Source: Legionellales bacterium | Lineage (GTDB): Bacteria > Pseudomonadota > Gammaproteobacteria > UBA1113 | Length of the DNA stretch: 64,000 bases | Direction of reading: 5' to 3' | Assembly: GCA_002709565.1 (NCBI GenBank) | Contig: PAPY01000031.1 | Location: 64,071-128,070, forward strand | Shown here: piece after piece, positions 32,491 to 39,971 of the stretch | Numbering within the stretch: the first letter of the stretch is position 1 | How the letters are laid out: each line of letters opens with the position of its first letter | Made by a program: the position numbers and the translations under genes | The notes under the pieces: generated by a model | The model's database searches: none | Told to the model about the DNA's origin: nothing | What the model saw: the letters and a program-made list of their open reading frames with translations, nothing else

Positions 32491-33363
32491 ATGACTAAAA
32501 CAGTTTTTGTATACGGGCTTAATAATGAAGCCGATGGACGATTGCCGTTGGTACGAGAGCTAGGTTGTCTAGGTGGAGGTCAAAATCTGGGTGATATTCC
32601 GTATACTGATAGTGATGTTCAAACTTTCACCGCCTGCATAGCTGATGAGGACGTTAAATTTGTTATCAATGGCGATGGTGATGAGACGCCTAACCTCCTA
32701 CTCTTCTGTATACCGGCGAGTAAGCTCGATGATGATATCGATGCTATTGCCCAGCAGTGGCAAGCGTTAAAGGAACAATATCAAGAGATACCGGCTTGCG
32801 TAGTGGTGACGGGGTTTCAGCTTCGTGGTATGGGTGATCTCAGTCGTTTTCGAGGTGATACTGAAAGTAGTTATAAATCGAAACTCAAGCGACTCGAAGA
32901 AGCTGTTGACGCTACTGAAAAAACTGTCGTCACGTCCGTAAAAGATCGCTTGAATATCCATCCTAGTCATAGCTCATCATCAACAGCTGTGCAAAGTGAT
33001 GAACCCCACCTCATGGGGGTCATCAAACAAAAGCTCGGCTTGACCGCACTGCATGCCGATTGTGAAACTGGTTCGATGCCGAATTTGGGGGGAGGCAGCG
33101 GTAGTCGCGGGAGTGTCCAATCGGGCGGTGTGGGTAACGGAGGCCGCCGATGTGGTTTTTTTGACTCGAACAAATGGTATTTGGCAGCCGCGGTAGCAGG
33201 CGGTGTTGGTTCAATGGCTCTCACGGCAGGACTGATTGCTGCTTTGGTGGTGGGGGGCATGACTCTTCCTATAGTAGCGTTAATGGCAGCGGGAGCGCTC
33301 CTATTAACGGCTGATATTAGTCTCGTAGCGGGCAAAAGCTACTCCCCTTGTTGCGGGGCCTAA
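32491..33363 (+). CDS. Unknown protein with C-terminal membrane hairpin
   Basis: 290 residues; AAGGA lies nine bases before the ATG. The N-terminal ~115 residues alternate strands and helices (T-V-F-V-Y-G-L; L-L-L-F-C-I-P-A; W-Q-A-L-K-E-Q-Y-Q-E-I-P-A-C-V-V-V-T-G-F), a pattern faintly like a small-GTPase fold, but no P-loop is present, so I make no functional claim. A Ser/Gly-rich linker (about 160-215) precedes two hydrophobic segments (about 228-275) and ends with C-C-G-A. No signal peptide is visible. Like the gene upstream, it could be a host-membrane-targeted protein. Confidence 0.6.
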   Translation: MTKTVFVYGLNNEADGRLPLVRELGCLGGGQNLGDIPYTDSDVQTFTACIADEDVKFVINGDGDETPNLLLFCIPASKLDDDIDAIAQQWQALKEQYQEIPACVVVTGFQLRGMGDLSRFRGDTESSYKSKLKRLEEAVDATEKTVVTSVKDRLNIHPSHSSSSTAVQSDEPHLMGVIKQKLGLTALHADCETGSMPNLGGGSGSRGSVQSGGVGNGGRRCGFFDSNKWYLAAAVAGGVGSMALTAGLIAALVVGGMTLPIVALMAAGALLLTADISLVAGKSYSPCCGA

Positions 33364-33395
33364 GTCAGCGATAATCAAAGGGTTATAACCTTTAG

Positions 33396-33449
33396 CCGGC
33401 TTTTCGCACCACCCCTTTCTGCGCAAAAAGGACTGGTGCGGAATGTCGG
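33396..33449. repeat. REP-like dispersed element, copy D (most palindromic)
   Basis: 54 bases. Left arm CCGGCTTTTCGCACCA (33396-33411) and right arm TGGTGCGGAATGTCGG (33434-33449) pair with about 13 of 16 positions matched. It lies between the unknown gene and the convergent ATPase. Confidence 0.8.
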
Positions 33450-33495
33450 ATAAATCACCCGGTAAGGGCTCAAAGAATTGATGGTAGCTGAAATC

Positions 33496-34824
33496 TCACC
33501 CGATTGCCCAAGCAGGAATACAGTGAATATTGAGCTCCGGCTTAAATATATATTCCCCATTGTAAATTAATACGCCCACCGAGGCTTTGTCGGTCTTATC
33601 CATGAATGTTGCGAGGTTTTTGAGTTTTTTGCTATCAACCCGTGAACGATAAGTTACTTCAAAAGGGATGAGTCGGGGCTTTTGTTCGACGATAAAATCC
33701 ACTTCTGTGCCGGTAATGGTTTGCCAATAATAAATTTGATGGCGCTTAACATCCCGGTCCAGCCAAATTTGTACTTCTTTCAAAAACCAATTCTCGAACC
33801 GATGACCGATATGGCTCGAGGATTTTAGCACATCCAACGTGTCCAAGCCGGTTAATACACTCAGTACACCATTGTTTGTTACATAGCCTTTGGGGGATTT
33901 GATAATGCGTTTCAAAGAATTATTAATGACAGGATAGACCTCATAATACACCATGGTGGCGACCAAATAGTTGCGATATTTCTTGAGGGTGTTTCGAGCG
34001 CATCCCAAGGCATCTAATAATCTCGCATCATCTCGTAATGAGCCGGTGTGCTCGGCGAGGACTTGCAGTAATTTTTGAAATAGCGGCAAATCAGTAATAT
34101 CGGCAATTCGCCGGACATCTTTTTCGAGATAGCTTTGGACATATTGGTCAAGGTAACGAAAGCGCTCTCTATCTGTTTCAAGCTGCATTAATTCCGGCAG
34201 GCCGCCGAAGATTAATTGAAAATCCAGAGCTTGTTGCAAAATGTCTTGATAAGGTGACGCTTGCTCAATAATATCCGCAACAGAGTCAGGCTCATTGACA
34301 ATAGCCTCAAGCACTGAGTCACCCGTAGATTTAAGACTGTGTTGGTACATTGCCGCCTCTTTAATAGAGAATTCACGCATGTGCAGTAGTTCGACCCGTC
34401 CTGCCAGAGATTCTGCACTGAGGTTATGGAGATCAAGTGACGCGGAACCAGTTAACACAAATTTGATGGTGTTAGTATCTTTGAAGGAGTCATAAATAAC
34501 TTTGACTTGCTCAAATAGCTCGGGACATTTTTGTGCTTCATCAATGACAACCCAGAGCTTTTCGCCGGTGCCGATTTTTTGGAGGGCTTTCTTTTCGATC
34601 TCATTATGGAGCCCCGAAGCTGTGATTTTGTCACGTTGGGATAGGATATCCATGTTTAGTACGATCCACTGTCGTTCAGGGTGCTGCGCCATAATCCACT
34701 GTAACCAGGTGGATTTCCCCACCCGCCGTGCACCGAGGATGGCCGTGATGAAATGGTGCTCCAGGGATTCAATCAAAATATCAGCATTGATACGTTTGGC
34801 GATAGGTTGGTTGAGAGGGGGCAT
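33496..34824 (-). CDS. AAA-family ATPase with DUF4143-type C-terminal domain
   Basis: 442 residues from the ATG at 34824, chosen because AAGGAG lies six bases upstream; the longest frame would start at 34881 inside the palindromic operator. Walker A is G-A-R-R-V-G-K-S (31-38) and Walker B L-W-V-V-I-D-E-A-Q. A sensor L-T-G-S-A-S-L-D follows. The C-terminal half shows Y-Y-W-Q-T-I-T-G-T-E-V-D-F-I-V and L-I-P-F-E-V-T-Y-R, the nuclease-like core of DUF4143. It is a paralogue of the protein at 10359 and sits alone between the unknown gene pair and marC. The function of this family is unknown; an accessory or toxin-linked role is often suspected. Confidence 0.88.
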   Translation of the reverse strand: MPPLNQPIAKRINADILIESLEHHFITAILGARRVGKSTWLQWIMAQHPERQWIVLNMDILSQRDKITASGLHNEIEKKALQKIGTGEKLWVVIDEAQKCPELFEQVKVIYDSFKDTNTIKFVLTGSASLDLHNLSAESLAGRVELLHMREFSIKEAAMYQHSLKSTGDSVLEAIVNEPDSVADIIEQASPYQDILQQALDFQLIFGGLPELMQLETDRERFRYLDQYVQSYLEKDVRRIADITDLPLFQKLLQVLAEHTGSLRDDARLLDALGCARNTLKKYRNYLVATMVYYEVYPVINNSLKRIIKSPKGYVTNNGVLSVLTGLDTLDVLKSSSHIGHRFENWFLKEVQIWLDRDVKRHQIYYWQTITGTEVDFIVEQKPRLIPFEVTYRSRVDSKKLKNLATFMDKTDKASVGVLIYNGEYIFKPELNIHCIPAWAIG

Positions 34825-34865
34825 GGCGTTCTCCTTGGGCATAATATTGGCAATAATAGGCTTGT

Positions 34866-34948
34866 ATGACCAAATTGTCAACGCAATGACAATTTAGTCA
34901 TACTAAATCGTCACGACAATGACAATTTGGTGCGACTAAATTGTCATT
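34866..34948. promoter_or_regulatory. Two palindromic operators upstream of the orphan ATPase
   Basis: Palindrome 1 pairs 34866-34879 (ATGACCAAATTGTC) with 34888-34901 (GACAATTTAGTCAT). Palindrome 2 pairs 34918-34928 (AATGACAATTT) with 34938-34948 (AAATTGTCATT). The shared half-site TGACAATTT also recurs in a degenerate form at 34951-34960. They lie 42-124 bases upstream of the ATPase start and look like autoregulatory operator sites. The remaining ~90 bases to marC show nothing further. Confidence 0.7.
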
Positions 34949-35037
34949 GGAATGATAATTTAGACACTTTTCTTGAAGTGATAAATAGTAACTTTCAATA
35001 CAATCAATGGGTTATATTTTTGCGGCTAATTTTGAAC

Positions 35038-35628
35038 CTACTGCCCCAGCCGGAAGTAATGGTCGATTCCGGTTAAGAACATCTGAACAGCAATGGTGGT
35101 CAAAATCATTCCCATCAAGCGCTCAATGGCGATGAGGCCTTTTTCGCCTAGATATTTACGCAAGCCATTGGCAAATAGCAGTATTAGCAGACTGCATAAG
35201 GAGGCCAAACTTATTGCCACAAACAGTTGCCCCATACGCTCCGGATGTTGGGTGGCGAATAACAAGATCATGGCGAGAGCTGACGGGCCGGCGATCAACG
35301 GTACAGCCAGGGGCACGATGAAAGGCTCGCCGATGGGTTTTTCTCGGGCGTGCTCTGCTGGGGGAAATATCATCCGGATAGCAATCAAGAACAAAATAAT
35401 CCCGCCAGCGATCCCAAGGGCGGACTCACTGATCCCAAGACCGGTCATGATGTATTTACCGCTAAAAAGGAACAATGCCAAAATGCCAAAGGCGATGATG
35501 GATTCCCGTATAATGACGATAGGGCGGCGTTTGTTGTCTACGTCTTTCAGCAGGGATAAAAACACTGGCACGTTGCCCAAGGGATCCATAACCAGTATCA
35601 AGGTAATTGTGGCGGTCAATAATGTCAT
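35038..35628 (-). CDS. MarC-family integral membrane protein
   Basis: 196 residues with about six hydrophobic segments. Family hallmarks are V-M-D-P-L-G-N-V-P-V-F-L in the first membrane region and V-P-L-A-V-P-L-I-A-G-P-S-A in the fourth. MarC (UPF0056) proteins are inner-membrane proteins of unsettled function; an early link with multiple antibiotic resistance was not upheld. The gene follows azlD by 14 bases on the same strand and probably belongs to the azlC-azlD-marC transcript. Confidence 0.9.
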   Translation of the reverse strand: MTLLTATITLILVMDPLGNVPVFLSLLKDVDNKRRPIVIIRESIIAFGILALFLFSGKYIMTGLGISESALGIAGGIILFLIAIRMIFPPAEHAREKPIGEPFIVPLAVPLIAGPSALAMILLFATQHPERMGQLFVAISLASLCSLLILLFANGLRKYLGEKGLIAIERLMGMILTTIAVQMFLTGIDHYFRLGQ

Positions 35629-35642
35629 CGTTATGATATCCT

Positions 35643-35951
35643 CTATCCAAACAAATACCGAAATACGGCAACAATCGCTATCCCGCTAACCATGGATAGC
35701 AAAATCCTATCACTAAACCACATAATCATTACGATAACGATAGCCGCGATAAATTCAGCTGTATCCGCAGTCAACACAAATGGTGCCACAATCGCCGTCA
35801 AAATACAGCCGGGTAAATAATTCAGCCAGGTTTCGAGTTTAGCATTGATTTTGACGCGGCTGACAATGAAGTAGCCCAGGATCCGATTGAGATAAATTAT
35901 CGCACCCATCAGCAAAAATGTCAGGATGATGTGGGGTTCAGTGGTAGTCAC
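35643..35951 (-). CDS. azlD: AzlD-type branched-chain amino-acid exporter small subunit
   Basis: 102 residues, four hydrophobic segments, with the family N-terminus I-Y-L-N-R-I-L-G-Y-F and the L-N-Y-L-P-G-C-I-L-T-A-I-V-A-P block. With AzlC it forms an exporter of branched-chain amino acids and analogues. Its start overlaps the end of azlC by 14 bases, indicating translational coupling. Confidence 0.88.
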   Translation of the reverse strand: MTTTEPHIILTFLLMGAIIYLNRILGYFIVSRVKINAKLETWLNYLPGCILTAIVAPFVLTADTAEFIAAIVIVMIMWFSDRILLSMVSGIAIVAVFRYLFG

Positions 35952-36666
35952 GTAGCACCCCCATAATACTGCCTGATAAGGCGCCTAGCATGATATACCA
36001 TGCTCCAGGTAAGACATGGGCGCTAAATATTGCCACGATGGCAGCAGTGGCCCAGGGCAATATATCCCGCCGGCCACGTCTAACCCCCATCAATAGCGCC
36101 AAGAACAAAGCCACAAAGGCGAAGTCAAAACCAAATTTGGCAGGGTTGTCGATAAAATCCCCCATCACATTGCCGAGAATACTGCTGGCAATCCAAGTCA
36201 GATAAAAAATCAATCCTGAGCCCAAGTAATAACTGAATAAATAATGCCGTTTACGGCGGGCTTTTTGGTGTTTTAACAGAGTTAGGGCCCAATTTTCATC
36301 GACTAGAATGAACATTCCTAGATAGGCCCGCAGCGCTGGAGTGCCTTTAAGTAAGGGTTGTAGGGTGGCACCCATCAACAGAAACCGCAGGCTGACCATA
36401 TAGGCTGTCATGAGCAGCCCAGCCAGGGCCAAATGTTGGGTATCCCAGATACTAAGCGCAATCATTTGCACCGAGCCGGCGTAAACAATAGTACTCATAA
36501 AGCCCGCATTAAAGGCGCTAAAGCCTTTTGCATGGGACAAAATACCAAAGACAAAGCCAAACAAGCCACCGGCAATGCTAACCATGGCGCAGTCTTTAGC
36601 ACCATGGAAAAAGCCGATAGAAGCGGTAAATTTGTCCCGTTGCCTATTCATCATTCGAAAACCCAT
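35938..36666 (-). CDS. azlC: AzlC-type branched-chain amino-acid exporter large subunit
   Basis: 242 residues with about seven hydrophobic segments. Family blocks: G-F-V-F-G-I-L-S-H-A-K-G-F, S-T-I-V-Y-A-G-S-V-Q-M-I-A-L, S-L-R-F-L-L-M-G-A-T-L, and D-E-N-W-A-L. The export role comes from studied AzlCD/YgaZH pairs. No clear ribosome binding site precedes the ATG at 36666; a methionine pair four residues later could also serve as start. On the minus strand a TTGACT lies near 36748-36753, but with poor -10 spacing. Confidence 0.88.
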   Translation of the reverse strand: MGFRMMNRQRDKFTASIGFFHGAKDCAMVSIAGGLFGFVFGILSHAKGFSAFNAGFMSTIVYAGSVQMIALSIWDTQHLALAGLLMTAYMVSLRFLLMGATLQPLLKGTPALRAYLGMFILVDENWALTLLKHQKARRKRHYLFSYYLGSGLIFYLTWIASSILGNVMGDFIDNPAKFGFDFAFVALFLALLMGVRRGRRDILPWATAAIVAIFSAHVLPGAWYIMLGALSGSIMGVLRDYH

Positions 36667-36767
36667 AAAAAAGTAACGTTCTTATAGCATAAATGTCGAC
36701 CAGACCCAAGCTGATTGCCATAATTTACACAAACGCAAACCCCGGGAGTCAAACTAACTGGCAGTTG

Positions 36768-36830
36768 AAAAATAATCTTATGCAAAAATCGCAAAGAATT
36801 GTTGACCGATCGGTTACCCTTCGCTATACT
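36768..36830 (+). promoter_or_regulatory. Strong sigma-70 promoter without an obvious gene
   Basis: TTGACC at 36802-36807, a 17-base spacer and TATACT at 36825-36830 form a near-consensus promoter on the plus strand. The 40 bases 36768-36807 match 32 of 40 bases upstream of the methyltransferase gene (38358-38397), including the -35. Downstream there are only a 14-codon ORF (36852-36896) and a 32-codon ORF starting at ATG 36921; then the antisense strand of the unknown gene at 36957 begins. No real gene is seen in 36667-36956. Confidence 0.65.
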
Positions 36831-36956
36831 CCCCACACTCCAAACATTAGGATGGCGGAAATCCCGCGATTGCTGATGAGATTGTTCCGAATGTGAGTGA
36901 TTTTTAGGTTCGGGTGTCGCCATGAGACATTTCTGCCGGACCGCTTCAAGGATGGT

Positions 36957-38279
36957 CTACTTCCAAGGAGGGTTTTTTTTCGTAGCGATACGAATACAGC
37001 CCTTAGCAAACTCACTCTGATAGGGGAAATCACCACAGAATGCTGCATTGGTTGCGTAGTCAAAACGCTTATCTTCATTGGCTATGTCTAGATTTGGGCG
37101 TTGGTCTAACCCCAAGTAATGGAAAAACTCAATGACTGTATCGGCAATCACGCGATACAGTAAGGTATCTTTGACAGCAAGTTTAGGATCATCAAGGGTA
37201 AGGCGCACTTGCTCTAATCCCATCTCTATTGCAGTTAGTTCAGCCATTAAGTTACGGCGCTTGGTGCGTTTGCCGGAAAATTCTAACGTGGTTAAATGAT
37301 AAGGCGAGATATAGACGGGCTTTTTGCGGGAAAATTGTTTTGGCCCCATGATGGTAGGCGTATAGGATTTTAACTGATAGGGACCATCGACATAGGCTGT
37401 TTGGATGAGTGATAAGGGCAAGGTGTCTTCATGAGTAAGCGGTTCAAAGGCAATCTCTTGACCCAGAGCGACAGAGTAACAGTGTTTAATGATATCATAG
37501 ATATGGGATTCAATAGGTTCGCGGGCATGTTTTTTGATGACCGAGAAGACAAAGTCCCACAGTGCATGATTGCGTAAGTAATTACTTGATTGCCATGCTT
37601 GTTCCAGTAAATATAATTTGAGCGGCTGAAATGCTGGCTTGTCAAGGGACTTAAACCAATCCGCAGAAAACAATAATAAGCTGACCTCCCAAGGTTTGCG
37701 CTCAGGGACTTTTTGATAGAGTTCACGAAAAACATGCCAGTGATTATGTAAATTTGCAGGTGCTGGGGCTTTAATGCCATAAGTATTTTGCAGGCGAGCG
37801 TGGAATGTTTTGTGAGAAATTGGTGGCAACATAAACGTCGAGCGTGCCCCCGCCGTCATGCCCCAAACATTGGCTGGATGATACAAAGAAAGATCATTAT
37901 CAAGAATACCCCAGGTACCTACTATATCGCCGGCGGTAAAAATCTTATAGGGAATGCTTTGTTGTTCCCTCGGCGCGAGATACAGTTCAGTGGATTTATT
38001 CATGAGGATAAATACAGGATTCGAGCCAAAATTATAATTTAGGGCTTTTTGTTGTCGTTTGGGGATGGAGTCATCATCCAATGGTACGATGTTGCCGGTC
38101 TTGTTGGGTAGATAAAAACGCCCACTATTAATTATCTCAAAGCCATATGGGTAGGTCGCTATAAACAACGGCAATTGCTGACTCTTGGGTAAATCATCCA
38201 GTAAGTTTGCCAATTCGGGATTCAAGCGCTGTACTTTGGCGGCAATATCGGGCCAGCGAACTTCGTTAACATATGCCAT
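36957..38279 (-). CDS. Unknown 440-residue protein
   Basis: 440 residues, no signal peptide, no membrane segment and no family I can name. It contains blocks such as Y-P-Y-G-F-E-I-I-N-S-G-R-F-Y-L-P, N-Y-N-F-G-S-N-P-V-F-I-L, and a G-T-W-G-I-L-D motif. The C-terminus has I-E-F-F-H-Y-L-G-L-D followed by F-A-K-G-C-I-R-I, echoed in the truncated unknown protein at the left window edge. The minus-strand promoter at 38314-38341 suits it well. It is divergent from the methyltransferase gene. The length and even composition argue that it is a real gene. Confidence 0.7.
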   Translation of the reverse strand: MAYVNEVRWPDIAAKVQRLNPELANLLDDLPKSQQLPLFIATYPYGFEIINSGRFYLPNKTGNIVPLDDDSIPKRQQKALNYNFGSNPVFILMNKSTELYLAPREQQSIPYKIFTAGDIVGTWGILDNDLSLYHPANVWGMTAGARSTFMLPPISHKTFHARLQNTYGIKAPAPANLHNHWHVFRELYQKVPERKPWEVSLLLFSADWFKSLDKPAFQPLKLYLLEQAWQSSNYLRNHALWDFVFSVIKKHAREPIESHIYDIIKHCYSVALGQEIAFEPLTHEDTLPLSLIQTAYVDGPYQLKSYTPTIMGPKQFSRKKPVYISPYHLTTLEFSGKRTKRRNLMAELTAIEMGLEQVRLTLDDPKLAVKDTLLYRVIADTVIEFFHYLGLDQRPNLDIANEDKRFDYATNAAFCGDFPYQSEFAKGCIRIATKKNPPWK

Positions 38280-38313
38280 GATCTATTATTCTCATTACTA
38301 TTGTGAGATTAGA

Positions 38314-38341
38314 ATTGTAATTACCAAGCATAAAAAGTCAA
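38314..38341 (-). promoter_or_regulatory. Sigma-70 promoter for the unknown 440-residue protein
   Basis: On the minus strand TTGACT (38336-38341), a 16-base spacer and TACAAT (38314-38319) lie about 35 bases before the start codon at 38279. The hexamers differ from consensus by one base each. Confidence 0.6.
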
Positions 38342-38357
38342 CTAGGAAAACCACGTA

Positions 38358-38420
38358 AAAAATAATATCATGCAAAAACAGCATGGGATTGTTGACATGT
38401 CCCGGCCGTGCGGTTAGCAT
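38358..38420 (+). promoter_or_regulatory. Promoter region of the methyltransferase gene
   Basis: TTGACA at 38392-38397, a 17-base spacer and a weak TAGCAT at 38415-38420. The upstream 34 bases (A-rich, with ATGCAAAAA) match the orphan promoter at 36768-36830. A consensus -35 with a poor -10 suggests help from an activator or UP element. Confidence 0.55.
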
Positions 38421-38486
38421 GCAAATAACAGGATCACAGCGATTTCCGCTAGTAGTGAGAGTTGCTAGATTATAAGGATGGCTACA

Positions 38487-39281
38487 ATGTATCGAGCTTC
38501 TGGGCGCCATGGCTTGCGCTTTTGGCAAAGGCGAGAACCATTAAATCAACAATGGTATGACAAACTTATTCGTAATGGCAAAGGGTTTAAGCCTCTATAC
38601 CTCAAGGCGGGGTTGGAGCAGTGCATTGACTTGCAGATTGTACAGCAGCAAGGTTGGTTACCACAGGACAAGCACGCAGCAATACTAGAGATAGGCCCTG
38701 GAGATGGCCGGGTTATTGATTACTTACGCAAGTTAGGTTACGACAATATCACAGCAGTAGAAAATCACCCGAAGATATTCAAGGTCCTGAAACAAAAATA
38801 CGCCGATGATACGGGCGTAAAATTAATTTTAAGCGATATTCGCAACTACCAGCCTAGTACACTGTTTTCGACAGCGTTGTGGCTATGGTGCGGAATTGAT
38901 GAGATCCCTAAAGAACAGCAGGGCTCAGCTATTCAGCATATGATGTCGATGGTTTTAGCCAATGGTGTTTTTGTTTATGACACACCAACAAAAGACGGTG
39001 AGTCAAATGTTACTATCACTCACGAAAAATCCCACCGTAATGGCACCTATAATGCCGAGCTCCAAAACGATGATACGGTATTTAGGGCTTATCTACCGAC
39101 ACGAGACGAATTGCAACAGACCTTAGCCACCCTCAAGGAACAGGGGACTTTGGCAAATTATAAAATCTTGTCTTACCAAACGGCAACCTCGCGGGAACGA
39201 GTACTTTCTGCCTGTTTCCCGGGACCGCAGTTGCGTTCGTCATTACGTGCTCGGCGTGAAGGTCCTGGGGCACGTCTGTAA
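38487..39281 (+). CDS. SAM-dependent methyltransferase, class I
   Basis: 264 residues from ATG 38487; AAGG at 38474-38477 has nine-base spacing to it but abuts the ATG at 38478. Motif I is I-L-E-I-G-P-G-D-G-R-V-I-D-Y-L, followed by the acidic end of strand 2 in A-V-E-N-H-P and motif II-like L-I-L-S-D-I-R-N-Y. This is a Rossmann-fold methyltransferase. The substrate is not evident. The C-terminus is Arg-rich (R-S-S-L-R-A-R-R-E-G-P-G-A-R-L). It is divergent from the unknown gene at 36957 and precedes ubiC by about 100 bases. Confidence 0.8.
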   Translation: MYRASGRHGLRFWQRREPLNQQWYDKLIRNGKGFKPLYLKAGLEQCIDLQIVQQQGWLPQDKHAAILEIGPGDGRVIDYLRKLGYDNITAVENHPKIFKVLKQKYADDTGVKLILSDIRNYQPSTLFSTALWLWCGIDEIPKEQQGSAIQHMMSMVLANGVFVYDTPTKDGESNVTITHEKSHRNGTYNAELQNDDTVFRAYLPTRDELQQTLATLKEQGTLANYKILSYQTATSRERVLSACFPGPQLRSSLRARREGPGARL

Positions 39282-39341
39282 TCTACCCTATTACTGCGGC
39301 TCCTGCTGCTAGCGGGAATTGCTGGCCATATTATCTCCCGC

Positions 39342-39971
39342 TTGCTTATGGTAGACTCGATAGCCATTATAGCTATCGAAGAGTGTACGTTGAAAACAGT
39401 CACAGCCAATCACCAAGCCAATAATTCCACCTGCTCTGCTAAGTGGTTATACCATTGGGAGTTAAGCCCTTTTGCCCTGCCTAGAGCCGTGAGAGATTGG
39501 GCATTGTACCGTGATTCCATGACGCAACGCCTCAAACAGGCCAGTGAGACTTTTCGGGTTCAGATCTTAAAGCAACAATGGCAGCGGCCCAGTAATAGTG
39601 AGGCTCTGTTGTTGGGACTCATGCCTGCTAGCAAAGTATTGGCTCGGGATGTGCATTTGATTTGTAACGATGAAGTGTGGGTCGCTGGGCATTCCATTAT
39701 TCCTTGGTCGAGTCTGTGGGGGAAGTTGCGTTACATGCAAGGCTTATTGGATAATCGGCCACTGGGCGAAATTTTATTTCGCAATCCCACCCTTAAACGC
39801 GGCGAGTTTCAAGTCGCGCTATTGAAGCCTGAACATAGCGAATATCAATGGGCGGTGCGTGACATTGATAAGCCACCTGAAGAACTATGGGGGCGGCGAT
39901 CATTATTTTATTTGCACGGCAAATCATTGATGGTGTCTGAAGTATTTTTTCCGGAGGTGTTAACACGATGA
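39342..39971 (+). CDS. ubiC: Chorismate pyruvate-lyase
   Basis: Up to 209 residues; the homologous part starts later, so the real start may be the TTG at 39390 (L-K-T-V-T-A-N), making the protein about 193 residues. UbiC splits chorismate to 4-hydroxybenzoate and pyruvate, the entry to ubiquinone synthesis. Family features: W-x-x-x-x-L-S-P-F-A-L-P, R-D-V-H-L-I-C-N-D-E-V-W-V-A-G-H-S-I-I-P, a L-G-E-I-L-F block, W-G-R-R-S-L-F and the C-terminal L-M-V-S-E-V-F-F-P-E-V. Its stop overlaps the ubiA start by four bases. Confidence 0.9.
   Translation: MLMVDSIAIIAIEECTLKTVTANHQANNSTCSAKWLYHWELSPFALPRAVRDWALYRDSMTQRLKQASETFRVQILKQQWQRPSNSEALLLGLMPASKVLARDVHLICNDEVWVAGHSIIPWSSLWGKLRYMQGLLDNRPLGEILFRNPTLKRGEFQVALLKPEHSEYQWAVRDIDKPPEELWGRRSLFYLHGKSLMVSEVFFPEVLTR
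39357..39379. repeat. Hairpin at the 5' end of ubiC
   Basis: Perfect eight-base arms TCGATAGC (39357-39364) and GCTATCGA (39372-39379) around a seven-base loop. It lies at the longest possible ubiC start and just upstream of a TTG alternative at 39390, so it could affect ubiC expression or mark the true leader. Confidence 0.5.

Noticed and set aside
32491-32840. Small-GTPase-like domain in the unknown protein
   Set aside because: The strand/helix order is only faintly similar and the P-loop and N-K-x-D motifs are missing, so no GTPase call is made.
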